A stretch of DNA of 10,058 nucleotides from Syntrophobacter sp. DG_60 (GCA_001304365.1 LJNA01000055.1:1-10058); one strand, 5' to 3'; positions 1 through 5,224 are shown, counted from the first letter of the stretch. The notes: generated from the sequence alone by a model not told the origin. Made by a program: numbers and translations.

Positions 1-31
1 AGAAAAAGGGGCATTTGGCAGGGAAGGAATT

Positions 32-148
32 TTACTTTGAAATGTGCCTTTTAAGATATACTTGGAGGATAAAGATGGCTGCAGGGGTTATCCCTGAAAT
101 GCGGGTTGCCTGCCCTGGATTAGTAAGTTCTTTCTTACATGGCATCAT
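32..148 (-). pseudogene. Second mnmG 3' tail: 38-codon reading frame matching the MnmG C-terminus
   Basis: A short frame begins with ATGATG at 148-143 and ends with TAA at 32-34. Residues 12-34 (bases 47-115) align without gaps to residues 598-620 of the full MnmG encoded at 2552-4426, with 18 of 23 residues identical and all but one of the differences conservative (V/I, K/R, plus A/T). It includes the RISGITPAA core of the MnmG C-terminal helical subdomain, which in the full protein contributes to tRNA and MnmE contact. Nucleotide identity over 60 bases is only about 73%, so this is not a fresh duplication. The first 11 residues (MMPCKKELTNP) do not match MnmG. The start codon overlaps the stop of a preceding small frame (TAATG), which could allow coupled translation. 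The most likely explanation is a relic of another mnmG copy; a translated micropeptide is less likely. The homology is seen directly, the status is inferred. Confidence 0.55.
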
Positions 149-222
149 TACATGGGCAAAAACCCCCTCGATTCCAGGATGTCCATAGTAAGAAACCTCT
201 CAAACGGAGCCTTACTTTCCAT
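148..222 (-). CDS. 24-codon small reading frame with a near-perfect ribosome binding site
   Basis: ATG at 222-220, TAA at 150-148; it encodes MESKAPFERFLTMDILESRG followed by FLPM. It is preceded by an extended Shine-Dalgarno match (225-234) and its stop overlaps the ATG of the mnmG-tail frame. I do not recognise the peptide. It lies 62 bases downstream of the epimerase gene stop on the same strand. It may be the 5' remnant of a gene that was joined to the mnmG tail by a deletion or frameshift, or a translated leader. The strong ribosome site is the only real evidence that it is or was translated. Confidence 0.28.
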   Translation of the reverse strand: MESKAPFERFLTMDILESRGFLPM

Positions 223-224
223 CT

Positions 225-234
225 GATCACCTCC
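225..234 (-). promoter_or_regulatory. Extended Shine-Dalgarno, GGAGGTGATC
   Basis: The minus strand reads GGAGGTGATC, a ten-base complement to the 3' end of bacterial 16S rRNA, two bases before the ATG at 222. The spacing from the GGAGG core is 7 bases, which is normal. Such a complete site before a 24-codon frame is notable in a stretch otherwise without genes. Confidence 0.4.
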
Positions 235-284
235 ATCTTATGTATAGCAATATGCTACGTCCTATCCCGATGACCCATTCTTAA

Positions 285-1133
285 CTACGGCTTTAGAAGG
301 TCTTGCAAAGCTTCCTTTATGTTGAAAACATTGCTAAATTCACCCATTATCAACCGGAGCACAAAGCCAGGAATGGCTGGCATAAACGTGGGTTTTTGCA
401 AGACTTCTCCCAAAACCTTAGTCAGTTCGTTATTACGAACTGGGTTTGGTGCCGTACAATTTATGGGGCCTTCAAGGTTTTTATGTTCTAATAAAAACAA
501 AAAAACATTCACTAGATCCTGTTCATGAATCCAAGAAAACCACTGTTTACCACTGCCCAATGGGCTACCCAGCCAGTACTTAAAGACTGGGACCATCTTG
601 CTAAGTGCACCGCCATGCTTGCCCAACACAGTGCCAAAACGGCAAAGTGCTACCCGCGCATCAAATCTTTTAGCATTAAGAGCCGCAGATTCCCATTCTG
701 AAGTAACGTAAGCAAGAAAGTCATTGCCTGGAGGGCTATTTTCATCTAAGGATTCGTCTCGTTGAAAACCGTAATAACCCACAGCAGAAGTGCTTAATAG
801 GTGAATTTCCTTACCTTTTCGCTTAGCCAAAGCCTCCACGATATGATTAGTGGTTAGGATTCGGCTGTCAAGGATTTCCTTCTTGGTCTTGTCATTCCAG
901 CGTGTGAAAATAGAAGCACCAGCCAAATTTATAATCACCTCATGCTGTGCTACCTTTTCCTGCCAGGGCCCCGGCTTGGTAGGGTTGCCTTCGAGGAAAG
1001 AAGCCCCTTCAGGCAAGGCACGTCCTTTTTTTATGGCACGGGTAAGTATGGTTACTTCGTGCCCTTTGCTTATGAGTTTTTTTGTCAGGATGCTTCCTAC
1101 AAAACCTGTTCCGCCTGTTAAAAAAACCTTCAT
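285..1133 (-). CDS. TIGR01777 family epimerase (SDR39U1/YfcH-like), C-terminal domain shortened
   Basis: This is a predicted NAD(P)-dependent extended short-chain dehydrogenase/reductase of the TIGR01777 family, a cytosolic nucleotide-sugar-epimerase-like protein with no settled substrate. From ATG 1133 the product is 282 residues. Seen: the Rossmann motif GGTGFVG at residues 7-13, NLAGASI at 69-75, the STSAVGYYG active-site strand at 114-122, the family signature GSGKQWFSWIH at 193-203 followed by a DL pair, and APNPVRNNELTK at 228-239. The C-terminus starts as a normal DUF1731 (PAIPGFVLRLIMGEF, 252-266), then jumps to NIKEALQDLLKP. The usual GQRVxPxxL and GFxFxYP segment, roughly 24 residues, is missing without loss of frame. 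A GTG at 1142 is an alternative start, but ATG 1133 gives the canonical MKVFLTGG beginning and places GGTGAGG upstream as ribosome site. Function of the shortened protein is uncertain. Confidence 0.9.
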   Translation of the reverse strand: MKVFLTGGTGFVGSILTKKLISKGHEVTILTRAIKKGRALPEGASFLEGNPTKPGPWQEKVAQHEVIINLAGASIFTRWNDKTKKEILDSRILTTNHIVEALAKRKGKEIHLLSTSAVGYYGFQRDESLDENSPPGNDFLAYVTSEWESAALNAKRFDARVALCRFGTVLGKHGGALSKMVPVFKYWLGSPLGSGKQWFSWIHEQDLVNVFLFLLEHKNLEGPINCTAPNPVRNNELTKVLGEVLQKPTFMPAIPGFVLRLIMGEFSNVFNIKEALQDLLKP

Positions 1134-1177
1134 CTTCCTCACCTTAAAAGTTGTTTTTTAAACAAATTTGGTCAAAA

Positions 1178-1206
1178 ATACTAACTATGTTTATTAGATT
1201 TATCAA
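1178..1206 (-). promoter_or_regulatory. Candidate sigma70-type promoter of the epimerase gene
   Basis: On the minus strand TTGATA (1206-1201) is followed by a 17-base spacer and TAGTAT (1183-1178). The -35 matches consensus at 5 of 6 positions and the -10 at 4 of 6, with ideal spacing. It lies 45 bases ahead of the ATG at 1133. The surrounding DNA is AT-rich, so a chance match is possible. Confidence 0.4.
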
Positions 1207-1462
1207 AGCTATTTGCTGTCCCCGATGAGAGGCAAAACCTTGTCAATGCGGAAATAAACGAGATAATTGGTATTAATACCTCCTCATTTTTTTTTTCTTT
1301 TTTTTACAAAATTGTTAACAGAATCTGTGTAGATTTGCAAGCATTGAGATTCTCACTTAAGATTTTTTTTAAGCAGTGGAGGAAAAAAGAGCGCTTTTAT
1401 TCTTTAAATGCATTTTTTAAAAGGCACTTTAGCTGTCGGGTGCATAAAATGGATATATTGTT
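1207..1462. other. AT-rich intergenic stretch with palindromes and a T tract
   Basis: No gene is visible here. It holds a perfect 12-base palindrome GGTATTAATACC (1269-1280), a homopolymer run T10-C-T8 (1287-1305), a small hairpin AATCT-GTGT-AGATT near 1323-1336, and a weak plus-strand promoter-like pair, TTGCAA (1335-1340) and TAAGAT (1358-1363) with a 17-base spacer. This separates the divergent epimerase gene from the plus-strand elements to the right and could carry control sites for both. None is strong enough to assign to a regulator. Confidence 0.35.
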
Positions 1463-1662
1463 GTGCAAAGGCTTATGGGAGACTCAAGACCAGAAGAGCT
1501 AGTAGCCCCACAATGATCGCTAAGAAAAAGAGAGGCCCTAAATTTAATTCAACGTGCATTGGAAGAAAGAGATGTATATCAGGGGAAGCTTTTAAGAAAA
1601 TGAGATGTACCAACGAGCTAAATGCTTGTTTCAATGAGATAGATATGCTACAAAGCCGGTAG
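1463..1662 (+). pseudogene. Degraded small gene(s), unrecognised
   Basis: One frame reads from GTG 1463 (or ATG 1475) through an in-frame TGA at 1514-1516 and continues to TGA at 1601-1603. The part after the first stop looks like a genuine amphipathic helix (REALNLIQRALEERDVYQGK, then LLRK). At 1600 a second frame opens with an ATGA overlap, giving MRCTNELNACFNEIDMLQSR and ending at TAG 1660-1662. Read together with one stop and one frame change, the pieces give a plausible helical protein of about 60 residues. An uninterrupted frame from 1408 to 1662 also exists, but its first part is rich in Cys, Lys and Arg and looks unlike a protein. I recognise no family. Frameshift decay is the simplest reading; a chain of coupled micro-frames is the alternative. 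Confidence 0.3.
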
Positions 1663-1672
1663 GAGGTATAAA

Positions 1673-1753
1673 ATGCCTGCTTTGTTTCTCCCTAGGATAG
1701 TTAGAGCGGAGAAAGATAGGTATAAACGAACCGGTTCCAACCCGCCTGCCTAA
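1673..1753 (+). CDS. 26-codon frame with a strong ribosome site, unrecognised
   Basis: ATG 1673 is preceded by TAGGAGGTATAAA, in which the stop of the preceding small frame overlaps an AGGAGGT ribosome site. The peptide starts MPALFLPRIVRAEKDRYKRT and ends GSNPPA; the stop TAA (1751-1753) lies inside the GC-rich inverted repeat that follows. The C-terminal codons therefore appear to be repeat-derived, suggesting that an original longer frame was cut by insertion of the repeat. No family recognised. Confidence 0.22.
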   Translation: MPALFLPRIVRAEKDRYKRTGSNPPA

Positions 1754-1783
1754 GCTGCCGCAGGCTAGCGGGCAGGTATAAAC
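1718..1783. repeat. Small palindromic element flanked by 10-base direct repeats (REP/MITE-like candidate)
   Basis: The 10-mer AGGTATAAAC occurs at 1718-1727 and again at 1774-1783. Between them are a perfect 10-base palindrome GAACCGGTTC (1728-1737) and a GC-rich inverted repeat in which CCTGCC (1745-1750) can pair with GGCAGG (1771-1776), or CCCGC (1741-1745) with GCGGG (1768-1772), around an internal GCTGCCGCAGGC. The surrounding DNA is AT-rich, so this block stands out. A related AGGTATAAAA lies at 1664-1673. The layout resembles an inserted miniature element with target duplication or a REP-type repeat; only other genomic copies would prove it. Confidence 0.45.
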
Positions 1784-1818
1784 ACGTTATCTAAAATCTG
1801 GCAAGAGAGGTGATGGAG

Positions 1819-2088
1819 ATGATAACAGAAAGAGATAAGGATATAATTATACAATGTGCTAGGAAATATAATGTTTCTTCTATTATTTTATTTGGCTCAT
1901 CGATAAGGAAAGACCAAGAATCTAATGATATAGACATAGGAGTAAAAGGAATTGAACCTCGATTATTCTTCAAATTTTATGCTGAATTATTTAAACGCTT
2001 ATCAAAACCTGTTGATCTTATCGACCTTTCTAAGAAATCATTATTTAATGAGCTTGTGGAAGAAACTGGGGTAAAAATTTATGGATAA
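1819..2088 (+). CDS. mntA: MntA-like nucleotidyltransferase antitoxin (MNT domain)
   Basis: This is a small (89 residues from ATG 1819) minimal nucleotidyltransferase. In MntA/HepT (type VII) systems, such proteins neutralise the HEPN toxin by transferring AMP to a tyrosine beside its active site. Seen: a short N-terminal helix, the strand-turn IILFGSS with the GS pair at residues 26-27, nine residues later the metal-binding DID at 37-39, and a further acidic strand PVDLIDL at 64-70 that can supply the third carboxylate. GTG 1810 and ATG 1813 are in-frame alternatives; ATG 1819 is preferred because GAGG (1807-1810) then sits 8 bases upstream. The gene overlaps the next by 8 bases, so they are co-translated. 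It is AT-rich compared with the glutamate synthase genes, as is common for mobile toxin-antitoxin modules. The motif assignment is firm; AMPylation here is inferred from the family. Confidence 0.88.
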   Translation: MITERDKDIIIQCARKYNVSSIILFGSSIRKDQESNDIDIGVKGIEPRLFFKFYAELFKRLSKPVDLIDLSKKSLFNELVEETGVKIYG

Positions 2089-2506
2089 TCTATCTAAACA
2101 AATTATTGCAGAAAAAGAGCATGTTGAAATAGCATTGAGTAATCTTAAAGAGGCTATGGCAAGAAAGGAGAAATCAGTTATTGAATTAGCAGCTATTGGT
2201 ACATTTCTTCATAATATTTACAATGGTATAGAAAACATTTTGAAGCAAATTTTGAAGGCAAAAGATGTTGAGATACCAAAAGCTGATACTTGGCATAAAG
2301 AATTATTGAATCTTTCGGTATCTCTTGGGATTATTTCAGAGGGATTGTCTAATGAACTTTATGAGTACTTAACTTTTCGACATTTCTTCATTCATGCATA
2401 TGGATTCATGCTTGATGAGGCTCAGTTAAAAGATTTGGCTAATAATATTCCACATATTTGGTCACAATTTATAGTAGAAATAGAAAACTTTTTAAGGATA
2501 ACCTGA
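2081..2506 (+). CDS. hepT: HepT-like HEPN-domain ribonuclease toxin
   Basis: A 141-residue, almost entirely helical HEPN protein, the partner of the nucleotidyltransferase just upstream (8-base overlap ATGGATAA, diagnostic of MntA/HepT pairs). HEPN toxins are metal-independent RNases acting as dimers in the cytoplasm. The catalytic motif is complete: R100-H-F-F-I-H105-A-Y107, which fits R-x4-H-x-Y exactly. Y107 is the position modified by MntA-type antitoxins in characterised pairs. The region around residues 39-57 (IGTFLHNIYNGIENILKQI) matches the usual second helix with a conserved NxxE-like segment. It ends 45 bases before the convergent mnmG stop and probably shares its terminator. RNA target unknown; a tRNA-cleaving activity is reported for one cyanobacterial homologue, but nothing in the sequence shows the target here. 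Confidence 0.88.
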   Translation: MDNLSKQIIAEKEHVEIALSNLKEAMARKEKSVIELAAIGTFLHNIYNGIENILKQILKAKDVEIPKADTWHKELLNLSVSLGIISEGLSNELYEYLTFRHFFIHAYGFMLDEAQLKDLANNIPHIWSQFIVEIENFLRIT

Positions 2507-2535
2507 GTTTAAAAAAATTTTTCTCTCATCTTTAC

Positions 2536-2572
2536 AAAAAACAGGGTATAACTATCTTGCACCCCGTTTTTT
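2536..2572. terminator. Bidirectional terminator between convergent hepT and mnmG
   Basis: AAAAAACAGGG (2536-2546) can pair with CCCCGTTTTTT (2562-2572), 10 of 11 positions, around a 15-base loop. Each strand ends its stem with six T residues, as needed to stop transcription from both sides. The right arm and loop overlap the last seven codons and stop of mnmG (stop at 2552-2554), so the basic KKRG tail of MnmG is encoded by terminator sequence. The GC part of the stem is short, so it may be of modest strength. Confidence 0.55.
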
Positions 2573-4426
2573 CAAATAAACTTGCAATACAAAGACCGCT
2601 GCAGGCGTTACTCCTGAAATTCTTGCTGCCTGCCCTAGTGAAAGTGGACGGATGTTTGAGAGCTTTTCTTTAACCTCGTTGGAAAGGCCACGAATGTTAT
2701 AGTAGTCCATATCTTGTGGAAGCGGCATCCCCTCCAGTCGCTTAAACCTCTCTACCTGTTCTTGCTGCCTTTTTATATAGCCTTCATATTTTATTTGAAA
2801 GCTTACCTCTTCAGCTACCGCCTTGGGCACATGCTCTAGTGCCTCATCAAACACCTTTAGGTCACAGAGATTTACTTCAGGCCTCCTTAGCAATTCCTCC
2901 AGCGTAATAGAACCGTGGATAGAGGAAGTCCCAATCTTTTTTAACATCTCGTTTACTGACACAGCAGGTTTTATCTTTACCTCAGAGAGCCTTTTTAAAA
3001 CCTTTTCAATCCCTTCCTTTTTTTCTAAGAAGCGCTTATACTGCTCCTCAGAGATAAGGCCAAGGCTGTGGCCAATGGGCATAAGCCTTAAATCAGCGTT
3101 GTCTTCCCGCAACAGCAATCTGTATTCTGCCCTTGAAGTAAACATGCGATATGGCTCATTTGTACCCTTTGTAACCAAATCATCAATCAATACCGCTGTA
3201 TACGCCTGGGAACGATCTAAGATAAGTGGCTCCTTGCCTTCTACATAAAGGGCAGAATTGATCCCTGCCATAATCCCCTGGGCAGCGGCCTCCTCATATC
3301 CTGTGGTGCCATTTATCTGCCCAGCAAAAAAGAGCCCAGAAACCAATTTTGTTTCTAAAGATGGTCTAAGTTGTGTTGGATTTACAAAATCATATTCAAT
3401 AGCATAACCGGGGCGAACAACTTCTACCCTCTCTAAACCCTTGATGCTTCTTAACATTTTAAGTTGAACATCTATAGGTAAACTAGTAAAGGTTCCATTT
3501 GGATAAACTTCGGTAGTATTTAATCCTTCTGGCTCTAAAAATATTTGATGCCTTTCCTTTTCAGGAAATCTTAAAATCTTCTCTTCAATAGAGGGGCAAT
3601 ATCTAGGTGGAGCCCCAGAAACTTTACCTGAAATAAGAGGGGCATATTCTATGTTTTTTTGGATTATTTCATGCGTCTTAGAATTAGTATAAGTAAGATA
3701 ACAAGGCACTTGAGGGCGATCTATTTTTTCTGTTGAAAATGAAAATGGATGAGGAGGTTCATCCCCATATTGAGCCTCTAATTCATTAAAATCAATTGTT
3801 TCTCCATCTAATCTAGGGCAAGTACAGGTATTAAAGCGAATAATTTCAAATCCTAGCTCTTTTAGAGACATAGATAATTTATTGGAAGGAGGATCTCCCA
3901 TCCTCCCAGCAGGAAAGTTATTTAGACCTATATGAATCAGTCCCCTCAAGAATGTTCCTGTAGTAAGTATTACACTTTTTCCTAGAAACATCTCACCAAT
4001 ACTGGTTTTTACCCCTTTAACTTTTTTGTCTTCTATTATGATCTCATCTACTACTGCCTGTTTTATAAGTAAATTTGGTTGCTTTTCTAAAACAGATTTC
4101 ATCTGTAATCGGTAGAGTTCTCTATCTGCCTGGGCGCGTGAAGACCACACTGCAGGCCCCTTTTTTGTATTGAGGCGGCGAAATTGAATGCCTGTGGCAT
4201 CGATATTCTTTGCCATCTCCCCACCGAGGGCATCGATCTCCTTTACCAGATGCCCTTTGGCTAAACCTCCAATGGCGGGGTTGCAGGACATATGGGCAAT
4301 GCGATCAATGTTTATGGTGAGTAAAAGGGTGGGATGTTTCATGCGGGCCGCTGCCAGGGCAGCCTCACAACCTGCATGCCCAGCTCCTACTACAATAACA
4401 TCAAACATTTCTGGATAAACAAGCAT
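2552..4426 (-). CDS. mnmG: MnmG (GidA), tRNA U34 carboxymethylaminomethyl synthesis FAD enzyme
   Basis: With MnmE, this FAD/NADH enzyme builds the 5-(carboxymethyl)aminomethyl group on wobble uridine 34 of certain tRNAs. Length 624 residues is normal. Seen: dinucleotide-binding [12 protein letters not shown] (12-23), [14 protein letters not shown] (47-60) with the conserved Cys48, [11 protein letters not shown] (157-167), [12 protein letters not shown] (273-284) with the second conserved Cys277, [18 protein letters not shown] (367-384), the [15 protein letters not shown] block (431-445), and the C-terminal tRNA-binding region ending [13 protein letters not shown]. Oddities: the family signature RLKTGTPPR is RFNTCTCPR at residues 197-205, and the gene is a GC mosaic, with about 35% GC across roughly residues 116-355 against about 50% on both sides. 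ATG 4426 is chosen because GGAG lies 10 bases upstream within the toxin gene; Met7 has no ribosome site. The gene starts 7 bases after the MazF stop and is probably co-transcribed with it. Confidence 0.97.
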   Translation of the reverse strand: MLVYPEMFDVIVVGAGHAGCEAALAAARMKHPTLLLTINIDRIAHMSCNPAIGGLAKGHLVKEIDALGGEMAKNIDATGIQFRRLNTKKGPAVWSSRAQADRELYRLQMKSVLEKQPNLLIKQAVVDEIIIEDKKVKGVKTSIGEMFLGKSVILTTGTFLRGLIHIGLNNFPAGRMGDPPSNKLSMSLKELGFEIIRFNTCTCPRLDGETIDFNELEAQYGDEPPHPFSFSTEKIDRPQVPCYLTYTNSKTHEIIQKNIEYAPLISGKVSGAPPRYCPSIEEKILRFPEKERHQIFLEPEGLNTTEVYPNGTFTSLPIDVQLKMLRSIKGLERVEVVRPGYAIEYDFVNPTQLRPSLETKLVSGLFFAGQINGTTGYEEAAAQGIMAGINSALYVEGKEPLILDRSQAYTAVLIDDLVTKGTNEPYRMFTSRAEYRLLLREDNADLRLMPIGHSLGLISEEQYKRFLEKKEGIEKVLKRLSEVKIKPAVSVNEMLKKIGTSSIHGSITLEELLRRPEVNLCDLKVFDEALEHVPKAVAEEVSFQIKYEGYIKRQQEQVERFKRLEGMPLPQDMDYYNIRGLSNEVKEKLSNIRPLSLGQAARISGVTPAAVFVLQVYLKKRGAR

Positions 4427-4433
4427 TTATCAT

Positions 4434-4781
4434 TTACTCCAAGCCAAAATGTTCTTTAATAATCCTATCAATTTTCTTTAAAATTTCTTTATCCTCAATA
4501 AGGCCTATTTTGTTTATCAATCTTCTTTTGTCTATACTTCTGAGTTGTATAATCATTATTTTAGAATCCCTGTCCAAATTAGCTGTTCGTTTGGAGATAT
4601 ATACCTCAAACGGGTAGATCTTATCCACATTGGAGGATAAGGGAGCAACCGTAACTAATGGTGAATATTGGTTGTGAATATCATTTGATATAATTAAAGC
4701 AGGCTGTTTTTTCTTTACCTCATGTCCAATGGTAGGATCAAAGTTTACCAAATATATTTCTCCTTTCTTAGGATATTCCAT
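4434..4781 (-). CDS. mazF: MazF/PemK family endoribonuclease toxin, type II TA
   Basis: A 115-residue toxin of the MazF/PemK fold, which cleaves single-stranded RNA at short sequence-specific sites. Seen, numbering from ATG 4781: the N-terminal GEIYLVNFDP strand, GHEVKKKQPALIISND (19-34), SPLVTVAPLS (40-49), and the family signature IIQLRSIDKRRL (77-88). In characterised MazF proteins the residue before P-x-L is a catalytic Arg (R25 in B. subtilis); here it is Gln26 (codon CAG, one base from CGG). Ser49 stands at the position of the second catalytic residue, Thr48. The toxin may thus be weak, inactive or use another residue. A GTG at 4784 is an alternative start. It overlaps the antitoxin 3' end by 14 bases and lies 7 bases before mnmG. 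Base composition is AT-rich. Confidence 0.9.
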   Translation of the reverse strand: MEYPKKGEIYLVNFDPTIGHEVKKKQPALIISNDIHNQYSPLVTVAPLSSNVDKIYPFEVYISKRTANLDRDSKIMIIQLRSIDKRRLINKIGLIEDKEILKKIDRIIKEHFGLE

Positions 4782-4992
4782 CACCTGTAACCCCTTGAAG
4801 TTCTTTATTCTCCCTTTCTATTTCACTATATGCCTCTTTATAGGCCTCTATTAAAGCTTTCTCTTTTAACTTCTTTAACTCTCTAGTTATTACCTCAGTT
4901 ATAAATTTACTTCTCTTTCTCTTAGGTATTTCCTTCCTTAAAATATTCACTATCTCTACTGGCAAGGAAACGGTTACTTTTTCTATAGCCAT
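4768..4992 (-). CDS. Ribbon-helix-helix antitoxin of the MazF-type toxin
   Basis: A 74-residue protein with an N-terminal ribbon-helix-helix: strand KVTVSLP (5-11), helix VEIVNILRKE (12-21), turn PKRKRSK (23-29), helix FITEVITRELKKL (30-42). The remainder (43-65) is a highly charged helix suited to wrapping the toxin, as in MazE-like antitoxins of this class. Such proteins bind their own promoter as dimers and repress it more strongly together with the toxin. Start ATG 4992 has a strong GGAGGAGG ribosome site (5001-5008). The 3' end overlaps the toxin start. Repeated ACAACTT motifs upstream are candidate operators. CopG/RHH class is clear from the pattern; the exact subfamily is not. Confidence 0.85.
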   Translation of the reverse strand: MAIEKVTVSLPVEIVNILRKEIPKRKRSKFITEVITRELKKLKEKALIEAYKEAYSEIERENKELQGVTGDGIS

Positions 4993-5029
4993 ATTTTATC
5001 CTCCTCCAAATATTACGTCTATTCATTAC

Positions 5030-5058
5030 AGAATAAAACAACTTCTGGATAAAATCAA
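5030..5058 (-). promoter_or_regulatory. Candidate promoter of the antitoxin-toxin(-mnmG) transcript
   Basis: On the minus strand TTGATT (5058-5053) is followed by a 17-base spacer and TATTCT (5035-5030), 4 of 6 matches in each box. The spacer contains one copy of the ACAACTT motif, as expected if the antitoxin competes with RNA polymerase. It lies 38 bases upstream of the antitoxin ATG. The boxes are weak, so this remains a proposal. Confidence 0.33.
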
Positions 5059-5114
5059 GCCTAACAAGAGACAACTTGTATCTGGCCCAAAAGGGTCTCT
5101 TGCGGGAAGTTGTC
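5038..5114. promoter_or_regulatory. Cluster of direct and inverted repeats, likely antitoxin operator
   Basis: ACAACTT occurs at 5038-5044 and 5071-5077, and inverted (AAGTTGT) at 5107-5113. The longer units GACAACTT (5070-5077) and AAGTTGTC (5107-5114) form an inverted pair that encloses a second inverted pair, CAAGAGAC (5065-5072) and GTCTCTTG (5095-5102). The first two ACAACTT copies are also each followed by TCTGG. Ribbon-helix-helix proteins typically bind such short repeats ahead of their own gene. The nested arrangement could alternatively fold as RNA hairpins. Repeats are seen directly; the operator role is inferred from position. Confidence 0.5.
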
Positions 5115-5155
5115 CCCAAATTATTATAATTTTAGGTCGAAAATATCACCAAATC

Positions 5156-5193
5156 AAAAAAACAGGCAAGGAAGACTTATTTGGCACACCTTG
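5156..5193 (-). terminator. Weak candidate terminator after the glutamate synthase genes
   Basis: On the minus strand CAAGG (5193-5189) can pair with CCTTG (5171-5167), followed four bases later by a T7 run (5162-5156). The stem is only 5 bp with a 17-base loop, so it is weak. It lies 31 bases after the amidotransferase stop. Read-through into the toxin-antitoxin genes would be possible. Confidence 0.2.
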
Positions 5194-5224
5194 TGAAGTA
5201 TAATTCTTTGCCCTCTATAATTTT

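Noticed and set aside
244..256. Short hairpin TAGCA-ATA-TGCTA after the epimerase gene
   Set aside because: Only 5 bp and no T tract follows on either side, so not a terminator.
1514..1516. In-frame TGA as a selenocysteine codon
   Set aside because: No recognisable hairpin immediately follows and no selenoprotein family fits; the frame also needs a second correction at 1600.
1408..1662. An uninterrupted 84-codon plus-strand frame
   Set aside because: Its first two thirds are rich in Cys, Lys and Arg with no ribosome site or family; an overlapping frame gives far more protein-like sequence, so decay is a better reading.
2458..2673. Plus-strand frame running from hepT into the mnmG 3' end
   Set aside because: It is out of frame within hepT, crosses the terminator and continues antisense to mnmG.
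2823..3248. Long plus-strand frame opposite mnmG
   Set aside because: It is the antisense of strongly conserved MnmG sequence, Ser-rich, without a ribosome site.
4922..5119. Minus-strand 65-codon frame overlapping the antitoxin start
   Set aside because: Runs through the repeat-rich control region and out of frame into the antitoxin; no ribosome site.
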